Assembly: GCF_001735715.1 (NCBI RefSeq)
Contig: NZ_CP017259.1
Span: forward strand, 1,671,501-1,735,500
DNA: 64,000 nucleotides
Direction: 5' to 3'
Source of the DNA: Formosa sp. Hel3_A1_48
GTDB taxonomy: Bacteria > Bacteroidota > Bacteroidia > Flavobacteriales > Flavobacteriaceae
Positions 1 through 8,936 of this stretch are shown here, piece after piece (the first letter of the stretch is position 1; the number at the start of each line of letters is the position of its first letter). A program made the translations under genes and the position numbers. The notes beneath the pieces were generated by a model. It was given only the letters and a program-made list of their open reading frames with translations. It was not told the origin of the DNA and searched no databases.

Positions 1-1073
1 GGATTAAAGCGCAAGTTCCTGCCATCAGAACAGAAAAAACTATCGCTATTGTTGGTTCTGGTCCATCTGGGCTGGCAGCTGCTCAACAGTTGAATCGCGC
101 AGGTCATCTTGTTACTGTATTCGAGCGCGATGCTAAAGTTGGTGGATTATTGCGCTATGGTATTCCAGATTTTAAACTCGAAAAATCTGTTATTGACCGA
201 AGAATTGATGTTTTGGAAGAAGAAGGAATCGTTTTTAAACCTAATACCAATGTGGGTGTTGATGTAACTGTTGAAGAATTGAAAACTAATTTTGATGCGG
301 TTCTTCTTTGTGGCGGCGCTACTGCTCGACGTGTCTTGCCAGTAGATGGAGTAGACTTAAAGGGTGTTTATCAAGCCATGGACTTTTTAAAACTCAACAA
401 TGAATATGTTGATGGACTCAAATCATTTGATGATATTGTCTCTGCTAAAGGTAAAAATGTAATTGTTATTGGTGGTGGTGATACTGGTTCAGATTGTATT
501 GGAACCTCTAACCGACACGGTGCGCAGTCCGTAACAAATTTCGAAATCCTTGACAAACCAACTGAAGGTCGCCCTGCACACCAACCCTGGCCATTTTGGC
601 CCATGAAAATGAAAACGAGCTCTTCTCACCAAGAAGGAGTAGAGCGCCACTGGAGCGTCTCTACAAAAAAGTTTATTGGGGATAAGAATGGTCAACTCAC
701 AGCTTTAGTTACTTGCGAAGTTGAATGGATTTTTAAGGAAGGTGAGCGTCCACAATTGAAAGAGATTCCTGGTACAGAAAAGACATGGCCATGTGATATG
801 GTTTTATTAGCTCTCGGATTTACGGGGCCTGGTTCACAGCTCGTAGATCAATTGGGTGTAGAAACTGATTTTAGAACAAATGTAAAAGCTACAACTAAAG
901 ACTACAGGACGAGTACGCCGGGTGTGTTTGCTGCTGGAGACATTCGAAGAGGGCAGTCGCTTATTGTTTGGGCTATATCAGAAGGTCGTCAAGCAGCCCA
1001 CCATATAGACGCGTTTTTGATGGGTTCATCAGATTTACCGCTCAAAGATGATAATGATTTACCGCGGATTTAG
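1..1073 (+). CDS. gltD: Glutamate synthase small subunit (NADPH), 5'-truncated
   Basis: Small (beta) subunit of NADPH-glutamate synthase, the FAD/NADPH-binding half that feeds electrons to the large subunit for glutamate formation from glutamine and 2-oxoglutarate. The reading frame is open from base 3, well before the first ATG at 90, so the gene starts upstream of the window and lacks its N-terminal Fe-S part here. Visible motifs are the FAD dinucleotide fold GSGPSGLAAAQ just upstream of that ATG, the NADPH fold VIGGGDTGSDCIG, and the C-terminal FAD signature GVFAAGDIRRGQS with WAISEGRQAA. No frameshift is seen. Family assignment is secure. A related oxidoreductase subunit of the same fold is the only alternative. 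Confidence 0.93.
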   Translation, partial: IKAQVPAIRTEKTIAIVGSGPSGLAAAQQLNRAGHLVTVFERDAKVGGLLRYGIPDFKLEKSVIDRRIDVLEEEGIVFKPNTNVGVDVTVEELKTNFDAVLLCGGATARRVLPVDGVDLKGVYQAMDFLKLNNEYVDGLKSFDDIVSAKGKNVIVIGGGDTGSDCIGTSNRHGAQSVTNFEILDKPTEGRPAHQPWPFWPMKMKTSSSHQEGVERHWSVSTKKFIGDKNGQLTALVTCEVEWIFKEGERPQLKEIPGTEKTWPCDMVLLALGFTGPGSQLVDQLGVETDFRTNVKATTKDYRTSTPGVFAAGDIRRGQSLIVWAISEGRQAAHHIDAFLMGSSDLPLKDDNDLPRI

Positions 1074-1210
1074 TTTTCCCTATTTTGATGTACAAAAACA
1101 ACTAAACCTTGAATGCTTTATAAAGTCTAAGATATATTGTATTTTCACCACGATTTATAGCCAAAAATATTGACTGTTCTAAATCTAAATTTATATACAA
1201 GTTCTACATT

Positions 1211-2737
1211 ATGAGAAAAATCTATCTTTTAGCTGCATTATTATTAATTCTTGGTTGTCGCGATGAAGAGGTTGGTGCGGAGCTGCCAACAAACGAGGTC
1301 TCCTATGCGGTGACTGAGATTAGTTTTAAGCCTGAATTGAATGCATCTGTTTCGGATGAAATTGTTTTGGATTACGACGGCATGCAAACGTTTACGGCAG
1401 CTATTCCTTATGAGGTCAGTATCGAGAATTTGATCGCAAGTATAACACTTTCGTCAGATGGTGGATTTATTCAATTAGATGGTTCAGCATTTCAAAATGA
1501 GGTAACTGCACATAATTTCGGAAAAGAAGTTGAGCTTGAAGTTTTTAATTCTGATCAATCTAATTCTTGGAACTATACAATTCGTTTAACTTATTTCACG
1601 GGGCTTCCAATCCTCAATATCAATACTGATAATATTCCTGTAGACTCTAGAGATATGTATGTCAACGGTACATTAAACTTGTTTGGCGGATTGAATTATG
1701 ACGATATCGACAACTCAGCGATTCAAATTAGAGGTCGTGGAAATTCCACCTGGTTTCTTCACCCCAAGAAACCTTTTCAGATTAAATTTGAAAGCAAAAC
1801 AAATATTCTGGGTATGCCCGAGGATAGAAAATGGGTTTTACTTGCAGAATATTCCGACAAAACGATGTTGCGCAATAAACTCACCTATGAAATGGGTGCG
1901 ATGAGTAGCTTGGATTATACACCCACAGGGGAATACATTGAATTATTTTTAAACAATACTCATCAAGGGACATACCTTTTGGCACAAAAAGCAGAAGAAA
2001 GCAGTAACAGGGTGCAAATTGGTGATGATGGTTATTTAATTGAAATTGATCAGCAACAAAGAGTAGATCCAGATGATGTGTTTTTTACTCCTACGATATT
2101 TACTCAAGAATACAATTCCAATGTTTTTAACATCAAGGCGCCAAATATTGGTTATGGTTCTCCAGAGTTTGAACTTATAGAAAACCACATTAATAACTTT
2201 GAATCTGTTTTATTTGGTCCAGATTTTACGGATCCTGATGCAGGATACCGTGCCTTTGTGGATTTAGATAGTTTTGTGGATTGGTTTTTAATTAACGAGA
2301 TTGCCAAAACTGTAGATGCCAAATGGTATTCAAGTATTTATTTTACGTATATCCCTGGCGAAAAAATTAAAATGGGGCCTTTATGGGACTTCGATTTGTC
2401 TTACGGAAACGTGGATTATGCTGACTCTCAATACGTCGATGGCTTTTGGGTAAAAGACAATCTTTGGATCAGTAGAATGTTTGAAGACCCTTATTTTCAA
2501 GCTTTAGTTGAGGAACGATTCGATTATTATTACAACAGTTTAGGCTACTTCAATCAATTCATCGATGATACGAGTTCATACCTTAACAGTGCTCAGGAAT
2601 TTAACTATGGGATTTGGCAAAGTTTAGGGGTTTATGTTTGGCCTAATCCAGTGTATTACGATACTTACGAAGAAGAAGTCACACACCTAAAACAGTGGCT
2701 TTCGGCTCGCTTAAACTGGTTAGCTCAAGAATTTTAG
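1211..2737 (+). CDS. CotH-kinase family lipoprotein
   Basis: Predicted 508-residue surface or periplasmic lipoprotein. A signal peptide ends in a lipobox (LILGC, Cys at about residue 16). Residues about 30-130 look like a beta-sandwich domain. From about 135 the CotH kinase-like domain follows: IRGRGNSTW near 173, KKPFQIKF just after, KWVLLAEYSDKTMLRNKL, and the catalytic-looking GPLWDFDLSYGN near 390. CotH proteins are atypical protein kinases first known from Bacillus spore coats. Bacterial lipoprotein versions are common in Bacteroidota, but their substrates are mostly unknown. The gene stands alone between gltD and a GLPGLI protein. The ATG is preceded by about 137 bases of AT-rich non-coding DNA. 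The domain call is firm; the substrate is unknown. Confidence 0.88.
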   Translation: MRKIYLLAALLLILGCRDEEVGAELPTNEVSYAVTEISFKPELNASVSDEIVLDYDGMQTFTAAIPYEVSIENLIASITLSSDGGFIQLDGSAFQNEVTAHNFGKEVELEVFNSDQSNSWNYTIRLTYFTGLPILNINTDNIPVDSRDMYVNGTLNLFGGLNYDDIDNSAIQIRGRGNSTWFLHPKKPFQIKFESKTNILGMPEDRKWVLLAEYSDKTMLRNKLTYEMGAMSSLDYTPTGEYIELFLNNTHQGTYLLAQKAEESSNRVQIGDDGYLIEIDQQQRVDPDDVFFTPTIFTQEYNSNVFNIKAPNIGYGSPEFELIENHINNFESVLFGPDFTDPDAGYRAFVDLDSFVDWFLINEIAKTVDAKWYSSIYFTYIPGEKIKMGPLWDFDLSYGNVDYADSQYVDGFWVKDNLWISRMFEDPYFQALVEERFDYYYNSLGYFNQFIDDTSSYLNSAQEFNYGIWQSLGVYVWPNPVYYDTYEEEVTHLKQWLSARLNWLAQEF

Positions 2738-2832
2738 TCTAAGGCTTGTTTTGTTAATGTTTTTATAAATCAAATTTTTTTTTGTTCTCGTTGTATTAGA
2801 TTTGTTTTAAAACTAAATAAATCTGATTTCAT

Positions 2833-3669
2833 ATGCCTGCACTCATCATTAATATTCTGACCTTTTTTATTCTTCCTTTTATGCTCATCGGTGGTGGTAA
2901 TAAGCCTGCAAATGACTTTCAAGGAAAAGCTACTTATATTTCAAAATCAAGATTAGAACTAGGTACATGGGGTGCTCGAATGAGCGAAGCCCGAAAAAAA
3001 CAAATAGCAGCACGCTTGAAAAATCGTTTAGAAAAAGAATTTGTTTTGGTATTTAACAAAGAAGAATCCTTATTTATAGAACAGGAGCAGCTCGATGCTA
3101 TTTCTGGTGCTACCGATTCTTGGGGTAAGAATTTTGCAGCCGGTGAAAACTATAAAAATGTAAAAAGCGACAAACAGATTCAGCAACAAGAATTTTATGG
3201 CAAAAAGTTTTTAGTCAAAGACCAGTTGCAACCAATGACTTGGACGCTTGGAAATGAGACAAAAAAAATTGGGAATTACAATTGTTTTAAGGCTACGACG
3301 TTTATTCCTACAGATGATTTGCTGTGGTATTCTTTTTCTTGGTCGCGCATGCGCACAACAAACGACTCAGAAGAGAAGACGACTGAAGTAGACGACAAGT
3401 CAGTAGATATTACAGAAGTTGAAGCATGGTATACGCCTCAAATCCCTGTACGTCATGGTCCTTCAGAATATTGGGGGTTACCGGGTTTAATATTGGAAGT
3501 CAGTGCTGGTGAGACCACTATGCTATGTTCTAAAATTGTACTCAATCCTTCAGATGTCATTGAAATTGAGGCCCCTAGCAAAGGATCTGTAGTCACTAAA
3601 AGTGAATACCAAGACCTTATTCAAAACAAAATGGTGGAATTTAGAAACAACCGCATGAGACGCCGTTAG
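2833..3669 (+). CDS. GLPGLI family protein
   Basis: 278-residue exported protein of the Bacteroidota-specific GLPGLI family, named for the motif seen here as YWGLPGLILEV at about residues 217-227. The N-terminus has a hydrophobic export segment (residues 1-20). The mature part starts with the usual beta-strand NDFQGKATYISKS. The middle contains a Trp-rich stretch (LLWYSFSWSRM) and AWYTPQIPVRHGPSEYWG, which leads into the motif. The family's function is not established; members are secreted and often accompany TonB receptors or peptidases. The gene follows the CotH gene in the same direction with a 95-base gap and converges on the T9SS protein gene. No partner gene suggests a role here. Confidence 0.88.
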   Translation: MPALIINILTFFILPFMLIGGGNKPANDFQGKATYISKSRLELGTWGARMSEARKKQIAARLKNRLEKEFVLVFNKEESLFIEQEQLDAISGATDSWGKNFAAGENYKNVKSDKQIQQQEFYGKKFLVKDQLQPMTWTLGNETKKIGNYNCFKATTFIPTDDLLWYSFSWSRMRTTNDSEEKTTEVDDKSVDITEVEAWYTPQIPVRHGPSEYWGLPGLILEVSAGETTMLCSKIVLNPSDVIEIEAPSKGSVVTKSEYQDLIQNKMVEFRNNRMRRR

Positions 3670-3692
3670 TCTAAGTAGCTTAAAGGTTTTGA

Positions 3693-5660
3693 TTAATAAT
3701 TACAGTACACCCAGCCAGTAAACACTTCGTTATCTTCGTTATTTAGCGTCAGAACATAAAAATAGGTACCCACTGGAACCAACTTTCCTTCATCTGACTG
3801 GCCAGCCCATTTTTTATCATTTGTACCTTCGAAAATACAAAGGCCATAGCGATTGTATATCTTTAAAGTATGATTAAAATGCACATCGTATAGATTCTGA
3901 ATATCAAATACATCATTAAACCCATCATTATTAGGAGATATGGCCTGAGGAATTACAAGGGTACAGTTCTCTGAAACTAATAATATTGGATAGATTTCGT
4001 AACAAAGTCCTTCTTCAATACGCGCATAGATCATTTGCTCCTCACTAGAGATCATAAAAGTATTTGGATTAACAATTTCATTGTTTACGGTTTCAGCCTC
4101 TTGAAGAGAATTGAAGAAACCAATAAAATCATCACTCAGAAATTCATTGGAAGCATCAAATAAATTAACTATTGGGGTACTGTCTAGGCAATATAGGATT
4201 TCAAAATTATCTGTATAAATGGTAGGGTTTTCAATAATAATTTCCACTGCAACTAAATCCTGGCTTTCACAGTCATCTATAGTTTGCGTAATATAAACAG
4301 TAGTATCATCACTAATTTCAGTAGTTTCATCAAGCAAGGTTCCTCCGGATTGATCGGTATAAAATTTAATATTCTCACCATTGGTTTGGAGTTCTTGTAA
4401 AAGAACTGAACCACAGAAAGTTTGTGGGGTTTCTGCTGTTGGTGCAGTAGTATATGTTTCAGTAATTACAGCTGTTCTTGATGTAGAGACACAACCTGTA
4501 ATGTTATCGATCGTTTCCGCATAATAGGTACCAACAGCATTAGCGGTATAGGTCAAACTGTTTGCTTGTAAAAGTTGTCCATTTGAAGCAGCATCGTACC
4601 AGTTGACGCTAGTATTTGAATTTGAGGTTACAGATAAAATCGCTTCATTTAAACTACAATCAAAACTAACATCTCCATTGTTATTTGGCGCAGGAGGATT
4701 CGGATTGATTGAGATTTGATATAAATCTGAAAGTAATATACATTGTTCATTTGATAGGTTATCTTCAAATTCAGAAACTTTTGTTCTATAAAACCCTCCA
4801 GATGTAACATTAAGATTTATATTTTGGTTTGTTTCTCCATCAATATCTTGCCATGTTACACCATCTGAACTTTCTTGCCACTGATAAAAATGAGATGTAA
4901 AAACTGCAAAATCAGGAGTAGAAGTTAAGGTTGTGGCATAGGGTGTTTCGCTATTACAAATTGTTAAAGAAGTATTATCTAATTCATCTGTTACGACTAC
5001 ATTATCTCCACAAGTTTTGAATTCAATATCATCTATTACTAAGTCATTTCCACAGCCGCCCCCGCCATTGTTAAGCATTTTTAAGACAACAGATTGTTGG
5101 TTTTCTAGAGTTTGAAAAACTAAACCAAACTCACCCCATGTAGGAGCTGCTGTTGCATAAATATCTCCAGTATCTCCACTTGCTATAAGTGTAGTTTCGT
5201 TGCTGTCCCATATTTGAAATTTGACATTAATTGGAATTTCGATTCCCAAATCAACGCAAAATCCAGGAACTTTCAATAAATTCAACAGCCAGGCCGAAAA
5301 TTCATAAGTTGTAAATTCGCATAATCCAGTTACAGTTGTTTTATAAAATTCTCCCGCTGTAAAATCTGCATTCACAATAAGAAATCTTCCGTTGCTATCA
5401 TTAGGTGTATGATCTTCAATTTCTTGCCAATCATATGGATTCCCAAAAGTGCTATTTCGTACAGTATAAAAACTATCGTTTGGAAAACCAGTAGAATACA
5501 AATAAGTTGTAGTTCCATTTGGTAGTGGGACACTGCCTGGTCCTGCTCCAAAGTCTTCTACAAAAATAGGAGCACCAGAATTTCCGTTACAAAACCCTAA
5601 TTGCGCATAAACAGATAAAAATGAAAAAAGTAATAATAAATAAGAAAAAATATGTTTCAT
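3693..5660 (-). CDS. Secreted adhesin-like protein with T9SS type B (gliding-motility C-terminal) sorting domain
   Basis: 655-residue protein with a Sec signal peptide (residues 1-19, ending VYAQ). An N-terminal lectin/CBM-like beta-sandwich spans about 20-215. Several Ig-like repeats follow, recognisable by GTYYAETIDN and VAVEIIIEN. The C-terminal type IX secretion domain of type B covers about 575-655: ISPNNDGFNDVFDI, LKIYNRYG, then PVGTYFYVLTLN and a final FTGWVYCNY. Type B domains are associated with the gliding/secretion machinery and deliver proteins to the cell surface or outside. The gene is monocistronic on the minus strand, with a 293-base AT-rich upstream gap shared with the divergent phosphatase gene. 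The ligand cannot be predicted; adhesion or carbohydrate binding is inferred from the repeat type. Confidence 0.85.
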   Translation of the reverse strand: MKHIFSYLLLLFSFLSVYAQLGFCNGNSGAPIFVEDFGAGPGSVPLPNGTTTYLYSTGFPNDSFYTVRNSTFGNPYDWQEIEDHTPNDSNGRFLIVNADFTAGEFYKTTVTGLCEFTTYEFSAWLLNLLKVPGFCVDLGIEIPINVKFQIWDSNETTLIASGDTGDIYATAAPTWGEFGLVFQTLENQQSVVLKMLNNGGGGCGNDLVIDDIEFKTCGDNVVVTDELDNTSLTICNSETPYATTLTSTPDFAVFTSHFYQWQESSDGVTWQDIDGETNQNINLNVTSGGFYRTKVSEFEDNLSNEQCILLSDLYQISINPNPPAPNNNGDVSFDCSLNEAILSVTSNSNTSVNWYDAASNGQLLQANSLTYTANAVGTYYAETIDNITGCVSTSRTAVITETYTTAPTAETPQTFCGSVLLQELQTNGENIKFYTDQSGGTLLDETTEISDDTTVYITQTIDDCESQDLVAVEIIIENPTIYTDNFEILYCLDSTPIVNLFDASNEFLSDDFIGFFNSLQEAETVNNEIVNPNTFMISSEEQMIYARIEEGLCYEIYPILLVSENCTLVIPQAISPNNDGFNDVFDIQNLYDVHFNHTLKIYNRYGLCIFEGTNDKKWAGQSDEGKLVPVGTYFYVLTLNNEDNEVFTGWVYCNY

Positions 5661-5953
5661 AATTGGTTAATGTGAATTTATGATTATTCTAACTATCTAA
5701 AATAATTACGAAAAAAAACTTAAGTTTAATAAATAATTTTAGAGTTGCTAAATAAACAGTCATTTTTATATTTTAAATAGAATAATTGTTGTTTTTAGAA
5801 AATCATTGTAAGGAAATAATGTGGATTTTAGGTTTGGTTAATTTTATTTAGTTTATTTTGCCAAATTAATATTTTAATTTTGTTTTGTCAGAATAAACAG
5901 TTAAAAAATCATTTTAATAATACATATTTTTTTATCTATTCACAATTTCATTT
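5661..5953. other. AT-rich divergent intergenic region
   Basis: This 293-base gap separates the divergently transcribed T9SS protein and alkaline phosphatase genes and is the longest non-coding stretch in the window. It is strongly AT-rich, with several poly-T and poly-A runs. No RNA gene, clear inverted repeat or conserved ORF was recognised. It must contain the promoters for both genes. Confidence 0.6.
5875..5882 (+). promoter_or_regulatory. Candidate Bacteroidota -7 element (TAnnTTTG)
   Basis: The octamer TAATTTTG matches the Bacteroidota -7 consensus TAnnTTTG and lies about 71 bases upstream of the alkaline phosphatase ATG. No well-spaced -33 TTG was found, so this is a weak prediction in a very AT-rich region where chance matches are common. 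Confidence 0.3.
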
Positions 5954-7063
5954 ATGCATATTAAATTTTACTCACTTTTTACGCTTTTATTTTTTTATAG
6001 TTGTTCTGAATACAGCCCTGCTAGTGAACGCCCTAAGAACGTTATTTTGCTCATCAGCGATGGTACAGGCTTATCACAAATTTCTTCAGCCTATTTTTAT
6101 AAAGAATCTGAAGTAAATTATTCAAGATTTCAACACATAGGACTCATTACGACCAGCTCTTCAATAGAAGATATTACAGACTCAGCTGCCAGTGCTACTG
6201 CCTTTTCTTGTGGTCAAAAAACCTACAATGGAGCTATCGGCGTTTTGGAAGATTCAAAGCAACTAGAAAATATTGTCGAAATTGCTTCATTAAAAGGGGT
6301 GAAAACAGGTCTTGTGGCCACCTCGTCCATCACACATGCTACGCCAGCCTGTTTTTATGCTCATGTTTCTGATAGAGACTACGAAGATGAAATAGCTTTA
6401 CAACTTACCAAATCAGAAATTGATTATTTCGCAGGTGGAGGGGAGAAGTTTTTTAATCAACGAGCAGATGGTTTAAATCTTATTGATTCTCTTCAATCGA
6501 ATGGGTTTACCACCAATACAAGCGCATTGACTTCATTTGATAAAATCAAATCAAACACAAAACAAGCTTTTTTACTTGGCGCTGAAGATATGCCGAAAAT
6601 GAGTGAGGGCAGGGGCGATTTCTTGTCAGAAGCTACCTTGTTGGGTGTGCAGTTTTTACATCAAAATAACACCCCTTTCTTTTTGATGTCGGAAGGCTCA
6701 CAAATAGATTGGGCAGGACACGATAATGATGCCCCTTATTTGATCTCTGAGCTTATCGATTTTGACGAGCTTATTGGGGCAGTATTGGATTTTGCTGCTC
6801 AGGATGGAGAAACCTTGGTGGTGGTAACTTCAGATCACGAAACGGGCGGATTTACACTTTCGGGTGCCCCTTACCGGACAAGCGAAGGTAAAATTTACGA
6901 CAGCTATAACAAACTCGATCCTCGATTTTCTACTGGTGGACATTCGGCGACACTAATCCCAGTTTTTGCGTATGGTCCAGGTGCAGCACAATTTTCTGGA
7001 GTGTACGACAATACAGATATTTTTCACAAAATCATTGAGCTCACTGAATGGGGTATGGATTAA
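5954..7063 (+). CDS. Alkaline phosphatase family lipoprotein
   Basis: 369-residue metal-dependent phosphomonoesterase of the PhoA-type alkaline phosphatase family, predicted to sit in the periplasm or on the outer membrane through a lipobox (FFYSC, Cys at about 17). Active-site features are visible in order: NVILLISDGTG (metal-binding Asp), the nucleophile motif DSAASATAFSCG (Ser after DSAA), the metal ligand region SEGSQIDWAGHDND, SDHETGG, and the terminal GGHSA histidine. The length is shorter than E. coli PhoA but usual for Bacteroidota lipoprotein members. It is transcribed alone. Likely role: releasing phosphate from organic phosphates. Pho regulation is plausible, but no pho-box was identified. 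Confidence 0.9.
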   Translation: MHIKFYSLFTLLFFYSCSEYSPASERPKNVILLISDGTGLSQISSAYFYKESEVNYSRFQHIGLITTSSSIEDITDSAASATAFSCGQKTYNGAIGVLEDSKQLENIVEIASLKGVKTGLVATSSITHATPACFYAHVSDRDYEDEIALQLTKSEIDYFAGGGEKFFNQRADGLNLIDSLQSNGFTTNTSALTSFDKIKSNTKQAFLLGAEDMPKMSEGRGDFLSEATLLGVQFLHQNNTPFFLMSEGSQIDWAGHDNDAPYLISELIDFDELIGAVLDFAAQDGETLVVVTSDHETGGFTLSGAPYRTSEGKIYDSYNKLDPRFSTGGHSATLIPVFAYGPGAAQFSGVYDNTDIFHKIIELTEWGMD

Positions 7064-7152
7064 ATCGATACTCTTTAGATTTATAATTTTATTTCAAAAC
7101 GCAATCAATATTCTTTTAATTACCTTAACTTTATACAGTCAAAACACAACGC

Positions 7153-7662
7153 ATGGATATCGATATCATCGTAAAGAGTACTAAAGAGTTTGAAATCTGT
7201 AAAAATGACGAAGTCGTTATAAAAGGTTTTAAACCAAAATGGTATTCCTCTGCATCGCATTTCTTTTTTAATAATCAAACTTATGAAATTAAAAAGAAGG
7301 GTTTTTTCAGTTCTGAATATAACATTTTTAAAAGTGGTAAACTGAGAGGAGAATTTGTCCATAATTGGAAAACTGGGTATTCTTTTAAGTTGTTGGATGC
7401 CAACAAATCAACACACAGTTATTCGATGAAAGTTGAAAAGCCGAATGGCTGGCTCAAGAATGATCTTTTATGCACTCTTTATGACGATAATAACAACGCC
7501 GTTTTGTCACTTAGATATGTATGGAAAAAATGGAAAGCTTCCATGCAAGCTGAAATTGTAGATTCTGTTTATGAAAATTACGAGCTTCTTGTCTATACCT
7601 TAATGCTTTTCAAGTTATATCAGCAAGCACAATCTGCTGGGGCTGGAATGATTTCTTATTAA
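7153..7662 (+). CDS. Hypothetical cytosolic protein, possible LURP/Tubby-like fold
   Basis: 169-residue protein with no signal peptide or convincing membrane segment, though residues 144-155 (YELLVYTLMLFK) are hydrophobic. The pattern of short beta-strands with aromatic and basic residues (FKPKWYSSASHFFF, KKKGFFSSEYNIFKSG, then FVHNWKTGYSFKLLD, LSLRYVWKKWKASM) followed by one C-terminal helix resembles the LURP-one/Tubby-like beta-barrel with a central helix. That is a by-eye impression, not a domain match. The gene lies 89 bases after the phosphatase gene in the same direction and may or may not be cotranscribed. Function unknown. Confidence 0.7.
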   Translation: MDIDIIVKSTKEFEICKNDEVVIKGFKPKWYSSASHFFFNNQTYEIKKKGFFSSEYNIFKSGKLRGEFVHNWKTGYSFKLLDANKSTHSYSMKVEKPNGWLKNDLLCTLYDDNNNAVLSLRYVWKKWKASMQAEIVDSVYENYELLVYTLMLFKLYQQAQSAGAGMISY

Positions 7663-7730
7663 AAGATTAGTTGTATAAAGCAAGCAACTATTTTTTTATA
7701 TATTTAAGTACTAATTTAAAAACTTAAAAA

Positions 7731-8264
7731 ATGAAAAGAATTATTGCATTTACGGTATTATCTCTAATGGTCACATCTTGTAATTTCAAAGCTAATGAAG
7801 CTGATGAGGTTTCTAATGAACCGGTGGTGATTGGATCAGTTACAATGGAGGATGGCAGCAGCAATCCTGTCCTCGTTGGAGAAACCAAGAATGAGCAAAT
7901 TTGGTTAGATTACATCAAAGCGCACAACGACAGAGACTTAGATAAAATAGCTGCTGTTAATGCAGAAGATTGGGAAGGTTATACACCTGATGGAGGCGTG
8001 ATTAAAGGCAATGATAAACATATCGAATTTTTGGCTTCTTGGTTTGAGTCCTCTTCCCCAAAATGGAAGGTCAATTGGATGATTGCCAATGCAGCTGCGG
8101 ACGAAGATGGTGTGATGACGCAATGGTTAACTACAGGAAACGAATACACCACTACGGATGAAGATGGGAATGAGGTTTTGGAATACCATGTTCATGATAT
8201 TCAATTTGTTGGCGATAACATCAAAAAAATCAATGTATATTCTAGAATGAAGCCAGCAGAATAG
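7731..8264 (+). CDS. NTF2-like (SnoaL-type) lipoprotein
   Basis: 177-residue lipoprotein: a signal peptide ending LMVTSC (lipid-modified Cys at about 17), a short acidic linker, then an NTF2-like cone-shaped domain from about 50. The domain shows IWLDYIKAHNDRDLDKIAAV, the typical start of this fold, and ends with HDIQFVGDNIKKINVYSRM. NTF2-like domains bind small molecules or act as simple enzymes, and substrates cannot be read from sequence. Two larger NTF2-like exported proteins lie at 40514-42295 and share the fold only. The gene is followed directly by a strong bidirectional terminator, so it is probably monocistronic. Confidence 0.78.
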   Translation: MKRIIAFTVLSLMVTSCNFKANEADEVSNEPVVIGSVTMEDGSSNPVLVGETKNEQIWLDYIKAHNDRDLDKIAAVNAEDWEGYTPDGGVIKGNDKHIEFLASWFESSSPKWKVNWMIANAAADEDGVMTQWLTTGNEYTTTDEDGNEVLEYHVHDIQFVGDNIKKINVYSRMKPAE

Positions 8265-8280
8265 CATTATTTTGTTCTAT

Positions 8281-8313
8281 AAAAAAGCCCAACAGATTAT
8301 GTTGGGCTTTTTT
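8281..8313. terminator. Bidirectional rho-independent terminator
   Basis: A perfect inverted repeat with arms AAAAAGCCCAACA and TGTTGGGCTTTTT around a 5-base loop (GATTA), flanked by A- and T-runs. It lies between the convergent genes ending at 8264 and 8333 and can serve both strands. Confidence 0.9.
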
Positions 8314-8332
8314 TTGACTAATTCAAAAAACA

Positions 8333-8920
8333 CTATTGTGTTGAGATAGTTAATGGAAATTGTAGATTAACTTCGTCTTCACCGACTCCATTCCAAACAT
8401 CATCTGGCATACCATCTGCATCTTTTTCAGGTTCGTGAACTAACATAACGGAAAGTTCTCCTGTGCCTGCAACACCAACTAGTGAAAATTGTTGACCAAT
8501 TGGATCTTCATTTGCATCAAAATCTTCATAGGCTAAACTGTTTAGTACCAAGCCTCCGAGTCCAGAGTAAAAGAATAGGTGGTCAATATCTCCTCCTTCG
8601 CCTGGTTCTAAAATTTCATTGGTAACGATATACTCTTCATCATCAATTGGAAGTGTGTTGTTATAGAGTTGAATTTCTCCACTGTAAAATCCTTCAGGAA
8701 TTGAAGTAACTCCCGAATAACCAGCTGTAATATTTCCAACTGCGTAATCAGGGTCTTCCCAGCGCATTTCATACTCCACGTTATTTGTATCGGTCAAAGT
8801 TACGACTACTGTAGTGATTACTTCCAGCTCTTCCACTGGAGCTGGATCATCGTCATCAGAACACCCTGTGAATACAAGTGATAGAATAAGCATTGGAAAT
8901 AGTAAAATTTGTTTTTTCAT
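8333..8920 (-). CDS. Hypothetical lipoprotein of a TonB-receptor locus
   Basis: 195-residue lipoprotein with lipobox LVFTGC (Cys at about 20) followed by an Asp-rich linker (SDDDDPAPVEE), typical of Bacteroidota surface lipoproteins. The mature part is a beta-rich domain of about 160 residues containing a repeated strand pattern and an acidic insertion (EPEKDADGMPDDVWNGVGEDE). It lies 16 bases downstream of the TonB-dependent receptor on the same strand and is very probably in its operon, suggesting a substrate-capturing or accessory surface lipoprotein. I do not recognise a named domain. Metal binding is an inference from the acidic clusters and from the His/Cys-rich protein at the head of the operon. 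Confidence 0.75.
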   Translation of the reverse strand: MKKQILLFPMLILSLVFTGCSDDDDPAPVEELEVITTVVVTLTDTNNVEYEMRWEDPDYAVGNITAGYSGVTSIPEGFYSGEIQLYNNTLPIDDEEYIVTNEILEPGEGGDIDHLFFYSGLGGLVLNSLAYEDFDANEDPIGQQFSLVGVAGTGELSVMLVHEPEKDADGMPDDVWNGVGEDEVNLQFPLTISTQ

Positions 8921-8936
8921 TGTTTTGGTTTTAAAA

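Noticed and set aside
5661-5953. Hidden RNA gene in the largest intergenic gap
   Set aside because: The region is uniformly AT-rich with no stable inverted repeat or conserved motif that I could see.
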